DNA from: Pseudofrankia sp. DC12
Lineage (GTDB): Bacteria; Actinomycetota; Actinomycetes; Frankiales; Frankiaceae
DNA: 64,000 nucleotides
Assembly: GCF_000966285.1 (NCBI RefSeq)
Contig: NZ_KQ031391.1
Coordinates: 2,380,640 to 2,444,639 of the forward strand
Reading direction: 5' to 3'
Below are positions 26,648 to 36,697 of the stretch, piece after piece. The position numbers and the translations under genes were made by a program. The first letter of the stretch is position 1. Each line of letters starts with the position of its first letter. Under the pieces are notes generated by a model. The model was not told the DNA's origin. It searched no databases and worked only from the letters and a program-made list of their open reading frames with translations.

Positions 26648-27937
26648 GTGGACCAGAACCAGCGGGCGGAGAGCACGGGGCCGACGGATCGCTGGTGGGG
26701 CTCCTACGCCGCTCGCGCGTCCGGGATGATCGCGTCCGAGGTACGAGCGCTCTTCGCGGTCGCGAGTCGTCCGGAGATCGTCTCGCTCGCGGGCGGGATG
26801 CCCGCCGTGGACGCGCTGCCGCTGGACGCCGTCGCGTCGACGGTGGCGGACCTCGTGACGAGCCGTGGTCCGGTGGCGCTGCAGTACGGCTCCGCGCAGG
26901 GGGATCCGGAGCTGCGGGCGCGGATCTGCGACGTGATGGCGATGGAGGGCATCACGGACGCGCGTCCGGACGACGTGGTGGTGACGGTTGGTTCGCAGCA
27001 GGCGCTCGACCTGCTCACCAGGGTGTTCATCGATCCGGGCGATGTGGTGTTGACCGAGGGTCCCACCTATGTCACCGCGATCAACACGTTCGCCGCCTAC
27101 CAGGCGCGGGTCGTGCATGTCTCGATGGACGGGGACGGCCTGGTGCCCGACGCGCTGCGCGAGACCCTGGCCCGGCTGGCGGCAGAGGGCGCGCGGGTCA
27201 AGGTGCTTTACACGGTTCCGACGTTCCAGAACCCGGCGGGGATCACGCTCACGGCCGCACGGCGGCTGGAGGTCCTGGAGATCTGCCGGCGGGCCGGGGT
27301 GCTCGTGGTGGAGGACAACCCCTATGGCCTGTTGTCGTTCACGGGTGCGCCGGTGCGGGCGATGCGGGCGGATGCTCCGGAGGACGTGGTCTACCTCGGT
27401 TCGTTCTCCAAGACGCTGGCGCCGGGCATGCGGGTGGGCTGGGCGCTCGCGCCCCCGCCGGTCGCCGCGCGGCTCGTGCTGGCGGCGGAGTCCGCGATCC
27501 TGTCCCATTCGATGTTCACCCAGCTCGCTGTGGAGCGGTACCTGGCGACCCAGCCCTGGCCCGAACAGATCAAGGCCTTCCGGGAGATGTACCGGGAGCG
27601 CCGCGACGCCATGGTGGAGACCCTGGCCGAGACGATGCCGGCTGGCACCACGTGGACGAGGCCAGAAGGCGGCTTCTTCGTCTGGCTCACGCTGCCACCT
27701 GGTGTGGACGCGAAGGCAATGCTCCCGCGGGCGATCGCGGCCAGGGTCGCCTATGTCCCCGGCACCGGCTTCTACGCCGACGGGTCGGGCCGCAACGCGA
27801 TGCGGCTGTCCTACTGCTACCCGCCGCCCGACCGCATTCAGGAGGGCGTGAAACGGCTATCCGATGTGCTGCGGGCGGAGATCAGCCTGCGGCGCGCGTT
27901 CGCGCACGATCCCGCCACCGACCGCCCCAGCAAGTGA
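26648..27937 (+). CDS. PLP-dependent class I/II aminotransferase (MocR/LysN-like)
   Basis: 429 residues from the GTG at 26648. Fold type I motifs: S-L-A-G-G-M-P near 48, Y-G-S-A-Q-G near 80, G-S-Q-Q-A-L-D-L near 115, P-T-F-Q-N-P-A-G near 190, D-N-P-Y-G near 222, and the PLP lysine in G-S-F-S-K-T-L-A-P-G-M-R-V-G-W near 255. The pattern matches 2-aminoadipate-type and other broad-range aminotransferases without a GntR domain. It is followed after 11 bases by a Ddl-like gene, so the pair is probably one transcript supplying an amino acid to the ligase. Confidence 0.88.
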   Translation: MDQNQRAESTGPTDRWWGSYAARASGMIASEVRALFAVASRPEIVSLAGGMPAVDALPLDAVASTVADLVTSRGPVALQYGSAQGDPELRARICDVMAMEGITDARPDDVVVTVGSQQALDLLTRVFIDPGDVVLTEGPTYVTAINTFAAYQARVVHVSMDGDGLVPDALRETLARLAAEGARVKVLYTVPTFQNPAGITLTAARRLEVLEICRRAGVLVVEDNPYGLLSFTGAPVRAMRADAPEDVVYLGSFSKTLAPGMRVGWALAPPPVAARLVLAAESAILSHSMFTQLAVERYLATQPWPEQIKAFREMYRERRDAMVETLAETMPAGTTWTRPEGGFFVWLTLPPGVDAKAMLPRAIAARVAYVPGTGFYADGSGRNAMRLSYCYPPPDRIQEGVKRLSDVLRAEISLRRAFAHDPATDRPSK

Positions 27938-27948
27938 AGGACGTGACC

Positions 27949-28905
27949 GTGACCGACCTGGGCCTTGTGCTTGTCCTCGCCGGGGGCCTCTCGCCCGAGC
28001 GGGAGGTGTCCCTGCGCTCCGGGCGTAGGCTGCGCGACGCACTGGAACGCATCGACGTCGAGACCGAGCTGCGCGACGTCGACAGCTCGATGCTTCCCAC
28101 GCTTGCCACGGATCCGCCCGCCGTCGTCATCCCCGTCCTGCACGGCACCTCGGGCGAGGACGGCACGATCCGCGAGGTACTCGACCTGTACGGCCTGCCC
28201 TATGTCGGGGCGGCACCGGCGGCCTGCCGGGCGGCGTTCGACAAGGCGACCGCGAAGGCGACCGTCGCCGCGGCCGGCGTCGCGACACCGCGCGCGGTTA
28301 CCCTGCCCCGGGAGGCGTTCCACGACCTCGGCGCCGCGGCCCTGATCGACCGGGTCGTCGCTCGGCTCGGCCTGCCGCTGGTCGTGAAGCCCCGTGCGGG
28401 CGGATCGGCGTTCGGCGTCAGCCGCGTCGAGGAGACCGGTCAGCTCGCGGAAGCGCTGATGGCGTGTTTCGGATACCACGACTGGGCCCTGATCGAACGT
28501 GTGGTGGCCGGCGTCGAGATCGCCGTAGGTGTCCTCGACACCGGTGACGGCCCGGTGGCCCTGCCGGCTGTCGAGATCCAGCCGGTTGCTGGCGTCTACG
28601 ACTACGCCGCCCGCTACACCCCAGGAGCGACCACCTTCCACATACCGGCGCGCCTCGACGAGAACGTGCTGCGTGCCGCCGCGGCAAGCGCTGTCGCGGC
28701 CCATCGCGTCCTGGGCCTCCGTGACCTGTCCCGCACCGACCTGATCGTCGACGCCGACGGCATCGCCCACTTCCTGGAGGTCAACGTCGCCCCCGGCCTG
28801 ACCGACACCAGCACCTGGCCCATGGCCCTACAGGCCGCCGGCCTCGACCTGGCCACCGTCTGCCGCGACCTCGCCGCGACAGCATTCCGCCGTGCTACCG
28901 GCTGA
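27949..28905 (+). CDS. D-alanine--D-alanine ligase family ATP-grasp enzyme
   Basis: 318 residues from the GTG at 27949 (AAGG eight bases upstream); GTG 27943 is the alternative. Ddl motifs are present: A-G-G-L-S-P-E-R-E-V-S-L-R-S at the N-terminus, H-G-T-S-G-E-D-G near 64, K-P-R-A-G-G-S-A-F-G-V-S near 147, V-Y-D-Y-A-A-R-Y near 220 and E-V-N-V-A-P-G-L-T-D-T-S near 280. The usual N-T-x-P-G-M-T reads N-V-A-P-G-L-T. It joins two amino acids with ATP, classically D-Ala-D-Ala for peptidoglycan. It is not with mur genes, so it may be a second, specialised ligase. Confidence 0.85.
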   Translation: MTDLGLVLVLAGGLSPEREVSLRSGRRLRDALERIDVETELRDVDSSMLPTLATDPPAVVIPVLHGTSGEDGTIREVLDLYGLPYVGAAPAACRAAFDKATAKATVAAAGVATPRAVTLPREAFHDLGAAALIDRVVARLGLPLVVKPRAGGSAFGVSRVEETGQLAEALMACFGYHDWALIERVVAGVEIAVGVLDTGDGPVALPAVEIQPVAGVYDYAARYTPGATTFHIPARLDENVLRAAAASAVAAHRVLGLRDLSRTDLIVDADGIAHFLEVNVAPGLTDTSTWPMALQAAGLDLATVCRDLAATAFRRATG

Positions 28906-28987
28906 GCGGATGCCGCGCCTGCAGTCCGCTGCCTGGAATGCACCCGCGAGTCGGCGATAGCCCTCAAGGGGAACGCCGAAAAGATGA

Positions 28988-29335
28988 TCATCCTCCGCGG
29001 GCGCCGGGCGGGGCGCTCAGGCCTAGGTAATAGGTGACGGCGTGTTCGACCTCGGCCAGTTCGTCGCGTTCGAGGTAGTGGACGGGATCGCCCACGACGT
29101 AGTCGGTGTCGATGCTCCGGATCTGGTCGACGAGAAACCGCGTCTCCTGGCCGTTGATCTCAAGAGACGGCCGGAAGACCGAACGCTGAGCACTGGTCGA
29201 CGTCGGGACGATCGTCGCAACGCTCCACGCCATCGAGGTCGGACTGAGGACGAGGCCGAGGCGACGGCCACGCTGTTCGTGGCCGCGCTTCGCTTCACCG
29301 AGGTCGACGCGGTAGACCGCTCCTCGGATCACCAT
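28988..29335 (-). CDS. MazF/PemK-type endoribonuclease toxin
   Basis: 115 residues from the ATG at 29335. The PemK/MazF barrel begins [10 protein letters not shown], with [15 protein letters not shown] in the second strand, and [11 protein letters not shown]. These correspond to the R-P-x-x-V-x-S, T and D-Q-x-R-x-x-D motifs of mRNA interferases. The start overlaps the antitoxin stop by seven bases (ATGGTGA), typical translational coupling. Confidence 0.88.
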   Translation of the reverse strand: MVIRGAVYRVDLGEAKRGHEQRGRRLGLVLSPTSMAWSVATIVPTSTSAQRSVFRPSLEINGQETRFLVDQIRSIDTDYVVGDPVHYLERDELAEVEHAVTYYLGLSAPPGARGG

Positions 29336-29529
29336 GCGTCAGTCTCGGCGCCAAGGTCTTCGTCCGCGAGCCGTTCCGCATCTGCGCGGGCCTTGGAGAG
29401 CCACACCTCACGGTCGAGGAGTCGGAGCGCACGGCGAATCACGTCGCTAGTGCCCTCATCGGGACGCATCGCCGCTTTGATGATCCGCTCGTCCTCCTCC
29501 GTGGGCCTGAAGCCGATGCTTGCCGCCAT
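29329..29529 (-). CDS. ribbon-helix-helix-like antitoxin of the MazF pair
   Basis: 66 residues from the ATG at 29529. [14 protein letters not shown] is a typical RHH strand-helix start, followed by [11 protein letters not shown]; the C-terminal half is acidic and helical, as expected for toxin binding. It directly precedes and overlaps mazF. Family members autorepress their promoter; the AT-richer leader at about 29530-29570 is the likely operator site. Confidence 0.78.
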   Translation of the reverse strand: MAASIGFRPTEEDERIIKAAMRPDEGTSDVIRRALRLLDREVWLSKARADAERLADEDLGAETDAW

Positions 29530-29696
29530 GAGTCGATCATAACCGTCCGTCGAACACTTGTCATGCAGATGTTTGACAGCCCGGTCGCCACCGACCGCCA
29601 CAGGCGGCGGCTGTGATCTGGGCCCGCCGGAGCGTTGGGTGGATCTTCGCGTTCCGCAGAACGCACATCGCGCCGGGACCGTCGCGGACCGCGCCG

Positions 29697-31046
29697 TCAG
29701 CGACCGTGCGTGGACAGTTCCGGGGCCGCGTGCGTTCCGGCCGCCGGCAGCGGAACCGCGGGCACAGGCGCCGGGTCGAGGATCTCGCCGGCCGCGAGGG
29801 CACGGGTGAGGTCGGCGGCGAGGGTCCCGCGCGGCGCCACCTCGACCGGACCGAGACCGAGCCACCGGGACATGCCGGTGAGCTCCGTGGCCAAGGCCGC
29901 GGCGACGGCACCGGGCCCGGGAAGGGTCCTGGCCGCCGCGCTGGTCAGGGCGTCCGGCTGGTGCTCCGCCGGTTCCAGCCAGGCGGCCTGGACCCGTAGT
30001 ACCCCGGCTGCCCGGTCCGCCTTGAGGTCGACGCGAGCCACCAGCCGGTCGCCGAGCAGGAACGGGAGCACGTAGTAGCCGTAGCGCCGGTCCTGGGCCG
30101 GTGTGTAGACCTCGAGCTTGACCTCCATGCCGAACAGCCGGCGGGTCCGGGCCCGCTCCCAGATCAGCGAGTCGAACGGTGAGAGCAGCGCCGCCGCGTC
30201 CACCCGGCGCGGGACGGTCAGCCCCGGCCGCAGGTACGCGGGTGCCGGCCAGCCGTCGACCGTCACGGCGACCAGTTCGCCGGCCTCGACCAGCTCGGCC
30301 AGCCGAGGCCGCACGACGGCGGCCGGCAGCCGGAAGTAGTCGCGCAGGTCGGCGGCGAGGGCGACGCCGAGCCGGTCGGCGGCGTGCAGCAGCAGCGCCC
30401 GGTGCGCGTCCGCCGGATCCGGGGTCGGCGTGGCCCGCACGACGGCCGGCAGCACCCGCTCGGGCAGGTCATAGGTGCGCTCGAACGTCGTCCGGCGTCC
30501 GGCGGCGCAGACCTGGCCGGTCCACAGCAGGAACTCCAGCGCCCGCTTCCCGTCAGCCCAGCCCCACCACGACCCTCGGCCGGTCCCGGGCTCGGAGAGC
30601 TGGGAGGCGGTCACCGGACCACCGGCCTCGACCTCGGCGAGCACCTTGGCCACGTAGTCCGACCGCTCCCGGCCGAAGTGGGCGAGCCCCTTCCACATCC
30701 CGTCACCGGCGAGCGCGCCCGCGGCCCGCCAGCGCAGCAGCGGCTCCCAGCCGATCGGCACGAACGACGCCTCGTGCGCCCAGTACTCGTAGGCGTGCCG
30801 ATGGCGGTGGACGTAGTCGTCGAGCGCCGGCCGCGAGTAGCCGCCGAGCCGCGACCAGCCCGGCAGGTAGTGCGACCGGCTCAGGACATTGACCGAATCG
30901 ATCTGGAGGACGCCCACCCGGTCGAACAGCCACCGCAGCTGCCGGCGGTCGGTCGGCTTCGCCGCCGCCGGTCTGGCCCGCGCGAATCCCTGAGTCGCCA
31001 GCGCCAGCCGCCGCGCCTGTCCCGCCGTCAGCCGCTCGACCCTCAT
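29697..31046 (-). CDS. AlkZ/YcaQ-type winged-helix DNA glycosylase
   Basis: 449 residues. This HTH_42 family removes alkylated or cross-linked bases. The N-terminal tandem winged helices contain [17 protein letters not shown], with Q48-I-D50 being the Q-hydrophobic-D catalytic signature of the YcaQ subgroup rather than the Q-x-Q of Alk[10 protein letters not shown] and P-F-D-S-L-I-W-E-R, conserved in the family, follow near 88 and 290. Its start overlaps the stop of the FUSC gene (ATGA), so the two are translationally coupled. Confidence 0.88.
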   Translation of the reverse strand: MRVERLTAGQARRLALATQGFARARPAAAKPTDRRQLRWLFDRVGVLQIDSVNVLSRSHYLPGWSRLGGYSRPALDDYVHRHRHAYEYWAHEASFVPIGWEPLLRWRAAGALAGDGMWKGLAHFGRERSDYVAKVLAEVEAGGPVTASQLSEPGTGRGSWWGWADGKRALEFLLWTGQVCAAGRRTTFERTYDLPERVLPAVVRATPTPDPADAHRALLLHAADRLGVALAADLRDYFRLPAAVVRPRLAELVEAGELVAVTVDGWPAPAYLRPGLTVPRRVDAAALLSPFDSLIWERARTRRLFGMEVKLEVYTPAQDRRYGYYVLPFLLGDRLVARVDLKADRAAGVLRVQAAWLEPAEHQPDALTSAAARTLPGPGAVAAALATELTGMSRWLGLGPVEVAPRGTLAADLTRALAAGEILDPAPVPAVPLPAAGTHAAPELSTHGR

Positions 31047-32290
31047 GGCCGCAGACTACGGCGGAGCCAGGACAGTTCCGCCGGCCGCGCGTCCGAGTAC
31101 GGGTCGCCGGCCGGCACGTCCGGGACGGGCGGCGCGGAGCGCGGGACGGGCGGCGCGGAGCGCGGGACGGGCGGCGCGGATGTGCCGGCGTCAGGCGGTT
31201 CGACCGGAGCCGGCGCACTGGCCGCGGCCTTGTCGGCTGGCATCGGCGTGCTGGCCGCGGGCCGCTCGGTCGGGATCGGCGTGCTGGCCGCGGGCCGTTC
31301 GGTCGGGGCGGGCGCCGACGCGCCGGGCCGCTCGGCCGGAGCCGGTTGCCCGGGCGGCGACGCCGGGCGCGGCGGAAAGACCGCCTGGAGGATGGCAACC
31401 GCGTCCGCCAGCTCGTCGAGCGCGGCGGCGACCATGTCCTGGGCCGGCGATCCGGCGGGCCGGCCGGGGGCGCCCTGGCGGGGAACCTCGGCCGCGGGCT
31501 CCGGGCGGCCGGCGATCGCGCGGCGGACGCCACCGAGCTGGCGGGCCAGCGCGCCGGCTCGGCGCCGGTTCGCGCCGTTCGCCAGCGCTCCGGGCGCCTC
31601 GTCTAGCGCCCTGACCAGGGTGTCCACAGGCTCCTGGCACCGTCGGACCGCGGTGACGGCGTCGGCCAGATGCGGCCCCGGCCGGCGTAGCGCCTTCCAG
31701 ACCAGCCGGCGCACGGTGAGCGTCTCGGCGATCAGGCCCAGCTCGTCGACCGCGGTACGGAACGCGTCCCTCCGGTCGGCCAGCGTCGCGGCCTCGTCCC
31801 GGGCGACCGCGAGCAGTGCGTCGGTCAGGGCCGCGGCCGCCCTGGCGACCCGGGACCGAGTGACGTCCCTGGTCCGGATGGGCAGCACCAGCCAGCTCGC
31901 CGCGACCGCCAGCGCCGACCCGACGGCGATCGCCTCCAGCCGCTCGTCCAGCACGTGCGTGCTGGTCAGGCCGAAGTAGCCGTACAGCAGCGCGAGCATC
32001 GAGGTCACGCCCGCCGCCCAGAACGCGTAGTGCAGGTTGCGCAGCGCGAGCGCCACGGCGAGCACCACGAAGATCGCGACAACCGTCCAGGGACTGTGGG
32101 CGGAGGCCGCGCTGACGGCGACCGTCGCCGCCACCGTTCCGACCGCGCCGCCGGCGAGCCGGGCGCTGCCGAAGCTCGCGAGCACCGCGGCCATGACGAC
32201 CGCCGTCGTGACGGCACTGGTGCGCAGGGCGGCCGCGAGCGCGGTCACCCGGGACCTGGGGATGACGAACCCGGACACGCAACCCAGCAT
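31043..32290 (-). CDS. FUSC/aromatic-acid-exporter-like membrane protein
   Basis: 415 residues from the ATG at 32290; a GTG at 32335 would add 15. Six hydrophobic helices at about 15-150 form one FUSC-type membrane bundle. Next comes a helical cytoplasmic domain with an L-I-A-E-T-L-T-V motif. The last 110 residues are a Pro/Ala-rich tail with short repeats ([10 protein letters not shown] twice, S-A-P-P-V-P-R three times). Such proteins are linked to export of aromatic acids or other toxic compounds. It is upstream of, and overlaps, the YcaQ-type gene. Confidence 0.78.
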   Translation of the reverse strand: MLGCVSGFVIPRSRVTALAAALRTSAVTTAVVMAAVLASFGSARLAGGAVGTVAATVAVSAASAHSPWTVVAIFVVLAVALALRNLHYAFWAAGVTSMLALLYGYFGLTSTHVLDERLEAIAVGSALAVAASWLVLPIRTRDVTRSRVARAAAALTDALLAVARDEAATLADRRDAFRTAVDELGLIAETLTVRRLVWKALRRPGPHLADAVTAVRRCQEPVDTLVRALDEAPGALANGANRRRAGALARQLGGVRRAIAGRPEPAAEVPRQGAPGRPAGSPAQDMVAAALDELADAVAILQAVFPPRPASPPGQPAPAERPGASAPAPTERPAASTPIPTERPAASTPMPADKAAASAPAPVEPPDAGTSAPPVPRSAPPVPRSAPPVPDVPAGDPYSDARPAELSWLRRSLRP

Positions 32291-32820
32291 CGCATCGCCG
32301 CCCGACAACCCGAGCCCGCCGCCGGAACGTCGCACGCCATGATCAAGGCGACAGCCCAGCCATCACCCCGCGCTCAAGGCATCACGCAAGGCGGTGGTCA
32401 GGCGAAGCCGCGCTTGAACCGGTGACAGAAAGTCAGGCCTACGGCAGGCTGAGATGCCTGTCACGGCCGCCGGGCCCCGCCTACAGACACAGATCACCCC
32501 TTGACTGCGTACCGTCAGTAAGCGACGAGGTGCATCGGCAGGACCGGCATCGTCGCCAGCAGGGTCGCGACACCGTCCCGGACGTCAAGACACCGGGATC
32601 AGCGGACCCGCATCCGATGGCTGCCTCGCGACCAGCGCTTCTCCGAGCCAGGAGGGCGACCGGTCCGGCCCGGGACAGGAGTCCCGCGCCCTGGCGGTCT
32701 CGACCAGACCTCACCCTGACATCCGACCGTCCGCGCCGCCGCGCGCGCTTTCGGATGCCGACCGCCGTACATGGCCGTCTGACCGACGGTTCGACGAGGT
32801 CATTCACGAAGGGGGACGTG
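32291..32820. other. divergent intergenic region before the sugar-nucleotide operon
   Basis: About 530 bases without a supported gene; the frame of the decarboxylase is open upstream of 32821 but its translation there is not family-like. It must hold the operon promoter. I could not identify a riboswitch or convincing hexamers. Confidence 0.4.
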
Positions 32821-33780
32821 ATGTCGCGCGTCGCAATCACCGGTGGAGCAGGCTTCCTGGGCAGCCACCTCTGCGAGCGGCTGCTGGCCGACGGCGCAGA
32901 GGTGATCTGCGTCGACAACTTCGTCACCGGCCGGCCCGAGAACGTCGAGCACCTGCTCACCGACCGCAGGTTCCGGCTCATCGACCGGGATGTCACCGAG
33001 TTCCTGCACGTGCCCGGGCCACTGGACGCGGTGCTGCACTTCGCGTCGCCCGCGTCGCCCGTCGACTACTACCGGCTGCCGATCGAGACGTTGATGGTCG
33101 GTTCCGCCGGCACCCGTAACGCCCTCGGCCTGGCACGGGCGAAGGGCGCCCGGTTCCTGCTCGCCTCCACGTCCGAGGCCTACGGCGACCCGAAGGTCCA
33201 CCCGCAGCCCGAGTCCTACTGGGGCAACGTCAACCCGGTCGGCCCGCGCAGCATGTACGACGAGGCGAAGCGGTTCGCCGAGGCGCTGACCATGGCCTAC
33301 CGCAAGGCCAGGGGCGTGGACACCGGCATCGTCCGGATCTTCAACACGTACGGCCCGCGGATGCGCGCCGACGACGGCCGGGCCATCCCGACGTTCATCT
33401 CCCAGGCGCTGCGCGGCGAGGGGATCACCGTGGCCGGCGACGGCTCACAGACCCGGTCCTGCTGCTACGTCGACGACCTGGTCGAGGGCATCCTGCGGCT
33501 GCTGTGGTCGGACCTGCCCGGCCCGGTCAACATCGGCAACCCGCACGAGTTGTCGATCCTCGACACCGCCCGACTGGTCCGCGACCTGTGCGGCTCGCCC
33601 GCGCCGATCACGTTCATCCCGCGCCCGGTCGACGACCCGACCGTCCGCCAGCCGGACATCACGATCGCTCGCGGCAAGCTCGGCTGGGAGCCGAAGGTCG
33701 CCGTCGGCGACGGCCTCGCGCGCACCATCGAGTGGTTCGAGCGCGAGCTCGTCGGGGCGAGCCACGCGCGAGCCGCCTGA
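32821..33780 (+). CDS. UDP-glucuronate decarboxylase (UDP-xylose synthase)
   Basis: 319 residues from the ATG at 32821, with GGGGG upstream. It is an extended SDR that converts UDP-glucuronate to UDP-xylose. The NAD loop [10 protein letters not shown] is at 7-16 and D-N-F-V-T-G near 38. S-T-S-E-A-Y-G-D-P is near 120, and the catalytic Y-D-E-A-K-R near 150 is followed by [10 protein letters not shown]. These last features are characteristic of UXS enzymes. It is the first gene of a four-gene operon; its stop overlaps the next start (TGATG), and the dehydrogenase making its substrate is the last gene. Confidence 0.9.
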   Translation: MSRVAITGGAGFLGSHLCERLLADGAEVICVDNFVTGRPENVEHLLTDRRFRLIDRDVTEFLHVPGPLDAVLHFASPASPVDYYRLPIETLMVGSAGTRNALGLARAKGARFLLASTSEAYGDPKVHPQPESYWGNVNPVGPRSMYDEAKRFAEALTMAYRKARGVDTGIVRIFNTYGPRMRADDGRAIPTFISQALRGEGITVAGDGSQTRSCCYVDDLVEGILRLLWSDLPGPVNIGNPHELSILDTARLVRDLCGSPAPITFIPRPVDDPTVRQPDITIARGKLGWEPKVAVGDGLARTIEWFERELVGASHARAA

Positions 33781-35558
33781 TGCGGCACCGGGCCGGCCCC
33801 TTCGGCCAGTCCCAGAACACGCAGCAGGCGGCCGCCCACGCGACGTTCGTGCCGATGTTCGGCCGGGCCGACCGGGCGGTGCGGGGCCTGTTCGTCCTCG
33901 CCTGGGTGGCCGCGCTGGCGCTGTTCTGGGGATGGTGGTTCGAGCCGGCGCACCTGGTCACGGTTGCGGGCTTCGTCCTGAACACGGCGCTGCTCGGCTA
34001 CCTGTGCTACCTGCCGGTCTACTTCGTGTTGACATCGCTGCGGCTGCGCCGGGTCAACCCGAAGCTGGCGCTGCGCGGCCAGCGGGTCGCATTCGTCGTG
34101 ACGAAGGCGCCCTCGGAGCCGTGGGAGGTCGTGCGCGCGACGCTCGCCGGCATGCTCGCGCAGGACTACCCGCACCCGTATGACGTGTGGATCTGTGACG
34201 AGGACCCAGACGGCACGACCTACGACTGGTGCGGCCAGCACGGCGTCCGGGTCTCCACCCGGCGCGGGGCCGCCGACTACCACCGCGACACCTGGCCCCG
34301 CCGGACGAAGTGCAAGGAAGGCAACCTCGCCTTCTTCTACGACCACTGGGGCTACGACCGCTACGACGTCGTCGCCCAGCTGGACGCAGACCATGTCCCG
34401 GCGCCGGACTACCTGGCCCACATGGTCCGCCCGTTCGCCGACCAGAAGATCGGCTATGTCGCCGCGCCAAGCGTGTGTGACGCGAACGCCGCCGACTCGT
34501 GGGCGGCCCGCGGCCGGCTCTTCCGCGAGGCCAACCTGCACGGCCCGGTCCAGGTCGGGTCGAACGGCTGGCTCGCGCCGGTCTGCTTCGGCTCGCACTA
34601 CGCGGTGCGGACCGCGGCGCTGCGCGAGATCGGCGGCATCGGCCCGGAGCTGGCCGAGGATTTCTCGACCAGCTACCTGCTGAACGCCGCCGGCTGGGAG
34701 GGCGCCTTCGCGCTCGACGCCGAGGCGCACGGGGACGGCCCGGCGACGTTCGCCGCCGCCCTCACCCAGGAGTTCCAGTGGTCGCGCAGCCTGATGGTGC
34801 TGTTCATGGACACCTTCTGGCGGCACGCCCGCCAGTTGCCGAAGCTCCTGCGGGCCAGATTCCTGTTCTCACTGAGCTACTACCCGCTGCTGGCGGTGAC
34901 GACGGCGGCGGGCCTCTTCCTGGCGCCGGTCGCCTGTCTGACCGGGCTGCGGTGGGTGAACGTCAGCTACCTGCACTTCCTGGCGCTGTGGCTGCTCGCC
35001 TCGGCGGTGATGCTCGGGCTGAACGGCTACCTGCGCCGCCAGGGGCTGTTCCGGCCGGCGCGGGCGAAGCTCACCGGCTGGGAGAGCTGGCTGTTCGCGA
35101 TGGTCCGCTGGCCGTACGTCGGCTGGGGCTGCGTCGCCGGGCTGCTGCAGAAGGTGCGGCCCAAGCCGGTCACCTTCAAGGTCACGCCGAAGGGTGACCG
35201 CGCCGTCGAGAAGCTGCCGACCAGGCTGCTGGCCCCGTACATCGCGGTCTGTCTGGTCGCCTTCGGCGCGGCGCTGTACGGCTCGCGAGTACACCACGCG
35301 CTCGGCTACGTCGTCCTCAGCCTGCTGGGTGGCCTCGCCTACCTGGCGGTGATCGGCTCGGTGGCCGCGATGCACGCGGTGGAGACCCGTCGGGCCACCG
35401 GCGCGGGCGCGGGGGCGCTGACCGGAACGATCGCCGTCCCGCTGCTGGTCGCCGCCGTGCTGGCCGCGCTGTGCGCCGCCGCCGCGACGAGCACCTGGCT
35501 GGCCTTCGACGCCACCCACACGAACCCACTCGACCTGCTGGAAGGGGTTTCGGGATGA
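33780..35558 (+). CDS. cellulose-synthase-like family 2 glycosyltransferase, membrane
   Basis: 592 residues. Two transmembrane segments lie at about 35-80. The GT-A domain follows, with P-S-E-P-W-E-V-V near 105, W-I-C-D-E-D-P near 135, the metal-binding D-A-D at 202-204, an A-E-D-F-S-T-S acceptor-site motif near 298, and Q-F-Q-W-S-R-S (Q-x-x-R-W-like) near 331. Four or more transmembrane helices make up the C-terminal third. This is the layout of processive polysaccharide synthases and related transferases. Flanking genes provide UDP-glucuronate, UDP-xylose and UDP-galactose, one of which is probably the donor. It overlaps both neighbours by one to four bases. Confidence 0.88.
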   Translation: MRHRAGPFGQSQNTQQAAAHATFVPMFGRADRAVRGLFVLAWVAALALFWGWWFEPAHLVTVAGFVLNTALLGYLCYLPVYFVLTSLRLRRVNPKLALRGQRVAFVVTKAPSEPWEVVRATLAGMLAQDYPHPYDVWICDEDPDGTTYDWCGQHGVRVSTRRGAADYHRDTWPRRTKCKEGNLAFFYDHWGYDRYDVVAQLDADHVPAPDYLAHMVRPFADQKIGYVAAPSVCDANAADSWAARGRLFREANLHGPVQVGSNGWLAPVCFGSHYAVRTAALREIGGIGPELAEDFSTSYLLNAAGWEGAFALDAEAHGDGPATFAAALTQEFQWSRSLMVLFMDTFWRHARQLPKLLRARFLFSLSYYPLLAVTTAAGLFLAPVACLTGLRWVNVSYLHFLALWLLASAVMLGLNGYLRRQGLFRPARAKLTGWESWLFAMVRWPYVGWGCVAGLLQKVRPKPVTFKVTPKGDRAVEKLPTRLLAPYIAVCLVAFGAALYGSRVHHALGYVVLSLLGGLAYLAVIGSVAAMHAVETRRATGAGAGALTGTIAVPLLVAAVLAALCAAAATSTWLAFDATHTNPLDLLEGVSG

Positions 35559-36697
35559 GCACGGTCCTTGTGACGGGAGCCGCCGGCTTCATCGGCTCGC
35601 ACACGACCGTCGACCTGATGACGGCGGGCTACGACGTCCTCGGCGTCGACAACTTCGCGAACAGCTCGCCCGGCGCCGTCGAACGGATCCACAAGCTGGC
35701 CGAGGGCACCGGGCCTCGGCCGGAGGATGCGCGAAAATGCTCCACCTTCGCGCATCCGGAGGCCGCAAGGGGACGCTGTGAGTTCGTCGAGCTGGACCTG
35801 CGGAACCGGGCCGGGCTCACCGAGCTGCTGGGCCGTCGGCCGGTCGACGCGGTCATCCACTTCGCCGCCCGCAAGGCCGTCGGCGAGTCGGTCGAGTTCC
35901 CGTTCGACTACTACGACACCAACGTGGGTGCCACGCTCAGCCTGGTCGCCGCGATGCTCGACCGGGGCGTCAACCGGCTGGTCCTCTCGTCCAGCTGCTC
36001 GATCTACGGCGACGCCACGACCGTGCCGATCCGCGAGGACGCGCCGGCCCGGCCGACCAACCCGTACGCGCGCAGCAAGTGGATGTGCGAGCAGATCCTC
36101 GCCGACGTCTGCCGGCGTCATTCGGACTGGCACGTGACGTCGCTGCGGTACTTCAACCCGGCCGGCGCGCACCCGTCGGGCCTGCTGGGCGAGGACCCCC
36201 GCGGCATCCCGAACAACGTGCTGCCGTATATCGCCCAGGTCGCGGTCGGGCGCCGAACCGAGCTGTCGATCTTCGGGGACGACTACCCGACGCCCGACGG
36301 CACCGGCGTCCGCGACTACCTGCACGTCGTGGACCTGGCCGAGGGCCACCGGCTGGCGTTGGCCGCGCTCGACGCCGCCGCCGGCCATCGGGTGATCAAC
36401 CTGGGCACCGGCCGGGGCACGTCGGTGCGCGAGCTGCTCGACGCCTTCTCGACCGCCTGCGGGCGGGCGCTGCCCAGCCGGGTGGTCGCGCGGCGCGCCG
36501 GCGACGTCGCCGAGCTGGTGGCCGACCCGTCGCTCGCGGTCGAGCTGCTGGGCTGGACCGCCTCGCGCGACGTCGCCGCGATGTGCCGCGACGCCTGGGA
36601 GTTCCAGCGCCTCAACCCGAACGGCTACGAACCCGGGCCGTTCGACGACCACAGCACCAGCCAGCACGCCACCAACGGGATCGGGGGATCCAGGTGA
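35555..36697 (+). CDS. galE: UDP-glucose 4-epimerase with palindromic insertion
   Basis: 380 residues, starting at an ATGA overlap with the preceding gene. It interconverts UDP-glucose and UDP-galactose. The T-G-A-A-G-F-I-G-S-H loop is at 7-16, D-N-F-A-N-S-S near 32, S-S-S-C-S-I-Y-G near 145 and the catalytic Y-A-R-S-K near 168. R-Y-F-N-P-A-G-A-H-P-S-G and G-V-R-D-Y-L-H-V-V-D-L-A, diagnostic of GalE, follow. Residues about 51-73 have no place in the usual fold; the DNA there is an inverted repeat. Its stop overlaps the next GTG (GTGA). Confidence 0.92.
   Translation: MSTVLVTGAAGFIGSHTTVDLMTAGYDVLGVDNFANSSPGAVERIHKLAEGTGPRPEDARKCSTFAHPEAARGRCEFVELDLRNRAGLTELLGRRPVDAVIHFAARKAVGESVEFPFDYYDTNVGATLSLVAAMLDRGVNRLVLSSSCSIYGDATTVPIREDAPARPTNPYARSKWMCEQILADVCRRHSDWHVTSLRYFNPAGAHPSGLLGEDPRGIPNNVLPYIAQVAVGRRTELSIFGDDYPTPDGTGVRDYLHVVDLAEGHRLALAALDAAAGHRVINLGTGRGTSVRELLDAFSTACGRALPSRVVARRAGDVAELVADPSLAVELLGWTASRDVAAMCRDAWEFQRLNPNGYEPGPFDDHSTSQHATNGIGGSR
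35725..35757 (+). repeat. 11-bp inverted repeat inside galE
   Basis: Arms 35725-35735 (GGATGCGCGAA) and 35747-35757 are exact reverse complements around an 11-base loop, with partial pairing beyond the arms. It is translated in frame as part of the extra residues 51-73 of GalE. Confidence 0.8.

Noticed and set aside
26596-27948. A long N-terminal extension of the Ddl-like protein
   Set aside because: It overlaps the aminotransferase gene in another frame and is compositionally an overlap shadow.
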